Source of the DNA: Pseudomonadota bacterium
Lineage (GTDB): Bacteria > Pseudomonadota > Alphaproteobacteria > Rhizobiales > Rhizobiaceae
Assembly (NCBI GenBank): GCA_023399635.1
Contig: JAEWOP010000049.1
Coordinates: forward strand, 1-14,395
DNA length: 14,395 nt
Direction: 5' to 3'
Position numbers and translations under genes: made by a program. Positions within the stretch are counted from its first letter, which is position 1. Every line of letters starts with the position of its first letter. The notes beneath the pieces were generated by a model. The model worked only from the letters and a program-made list of their open reading frames with translations, ran no database searches and was not told where the DNA came from. This document shows, piece after piece, positions 13,629-14,395 of this stretch.

Positions 13629-14395
13629 GGCTCCGCCTCGTCGCCGGCAGGGAAGGACAGGCCGGTCCACTCCGGAAGCTGCGCCGTCACGCTAACATCC
13701 CCAGCCAGTAGCGGCGTTCCCGACGCCAGCGCCGCACCAACACGATCCGTCCGGACGATCGCGAGGCCGGATTGACCCGTAACGGTGCCGAGGGTTCCGA
13801 TCGTCTTGCCGCCAGCCGTGATATCCGTGCCTGATGGCGGAAGTGCCGTCTCCGCAACGATCTGGACGAGCCGGCGTCGCGCCGTCCCTCGGTGCTGCAT
13901 TCGCGACACGACCTCCTGGCCGACATAACACCCCTTGCGAAATGACAGCCCTCCATTGAGGTCCATCAGCACGTCGTGGGGAAACGCATCCGAGAGCGAG
14001 AAATCCAAGCCGGAAACCGCGGCGCCTGCTTCAATACGTAATCGCTCGTAGTCACCAGTGGGCACGTCTGTAGCGCTATGGCCAGCAAGTCTGACGAGCC
14101 GAACGCCGATCTTCGCAAAGCGGCTATCGACCGGGCCGGCGACGTCGCCGTCTTCGCCCCAGACAACCTCAACACCTTCTTCGTCCACCGCGGCTATGTC
14201 CACCGGTGCCCGCAGCTTGTACATGGTGAGACGTCGAACCAAGGCATCCGTCTGGTCGGCATCCGTTTCCATGAGGAAGGCAGCACCGTCCCTCCAGATC
14301 ATGAAGTCGAAGAGGATCTTTCCCTGTGGCGTCAGCAGCGCACCAGGGCGTGCTTCCGCATCCGGAAGCGAAACGACGTCAGTGGTGATCAGGTT
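13625..14395 (-). CDS. ygfZ: Folate-binding YgfZ/CAF17-like Fe-S maintenance protein (partial, N-terminus outside window)
   Basis: The visible 256 residues start at NLITTDVVSLPDAEARPGAL and continue LLTPQGKILFDF, a region close to the N-terminus in this family, so only about the first 15-25 residues are missing; the open frame continues to the window edge and the ATG at 14302 is internal. The diagnostic KGCYVGQEVVSRMQHRG motif, holding the conserved cysteine, lies in the second half (around 13890-13940). YgfZ/CAF17 proteins have the aminomethyltransferase (GcvT) fold, bind tetrahydrofolate and support maturation or repair of a subset of Fe-S enzymes. It is followed by the HD hydrolase with a TTGA overlap, and heads the visible cluster. 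Confidence 0.92.
   Translation of the reverse strand, partial: NLITTDVVSLPDAEARPGALLTPQGKILFDFMIWRDGAAFLMETDADQTDALVRRLTMYKLRAPVDIAAVDEEGVEVVWGEDGDVAGPVDSRFAKIGVRLVRLAGHSATDVPTGDYERLRIEAGAAVSGLDFSLSDAFPHDVLMDLNGGLSFRKGCYVGQEVVSRMQHRGTARRRLVQIVAETALPPSGTDITAGGKTIGTLGTVTGQSGLAIVRTDRVGAALASGTPLLAGDVSVTAQLPEWTGLSFPAGDEAEP

Overview
The window reads as a chromosomal segment of a GC-rich alphaproteobacterium, most likely a Rhizobiaceae-type Rhizobiales. This is inferred from gene content (HWE-family histidine kinase, KaiC with a coiled-coil tail, the ygfZ / HD hydrolase / phosphatase cluster), codon usage and tight gene packing. I see no transposase, integrase, tRNA, rRNA or CRISPR array, and no gene-free stretch over 300 bases.

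Left part, minus strand (1-4905): a DUF2339 multi-pass membrane protein, an HD-domain phosphohydrolase and a MOSC-domain protein follow each other with 4-base or near-zero junctions, so they look like one operon read right to left. Further left is a separately promoted EamA/DMT-type exporter that runs off the window. A perfect 10-bp inverted repeat of GntR/FadR-operator type lies just upstream of the exporter.

Centre, plus strand (5069-8585): a compact three-gene cassette encodes a double-domain KaiC ATPase/kinase with a long C-terminal coiled coil, a KaiB, and a soluble PAS-type HWE histidine kinase. No kaiA is visible. This is a KaiA-independent KaiBC timekeeping module with a candidate output kinase fused into the operon, and it is the most interesting part of the window. 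It is divergently transcribed from the DUF2339 operon across a 163-bp gap.

Next, plus strand (8724-11422): an NMT1/THI5-like periplasmic binding protein, an ATPase and a permease form a complete ABC importer of the SsuABC/TauABC/ThiXYZ superfamily. A strong hairpin separates the binding-protein gene from the ATPase gene. The substrate cannot be read from the sequence.

Right part, minus strand (11475-14395): an MscS-type mechanosensitive channel with its own upstream region lies beyond a cluster of three overlapping genes: ygfZ-like folate-binding protein (partial at the window edge), HD hydrolase of YfbR type, and a tyrosine/dual-specificity-type phosphatase. The ABC operon and mscS converge on a GC-rich hairpin.
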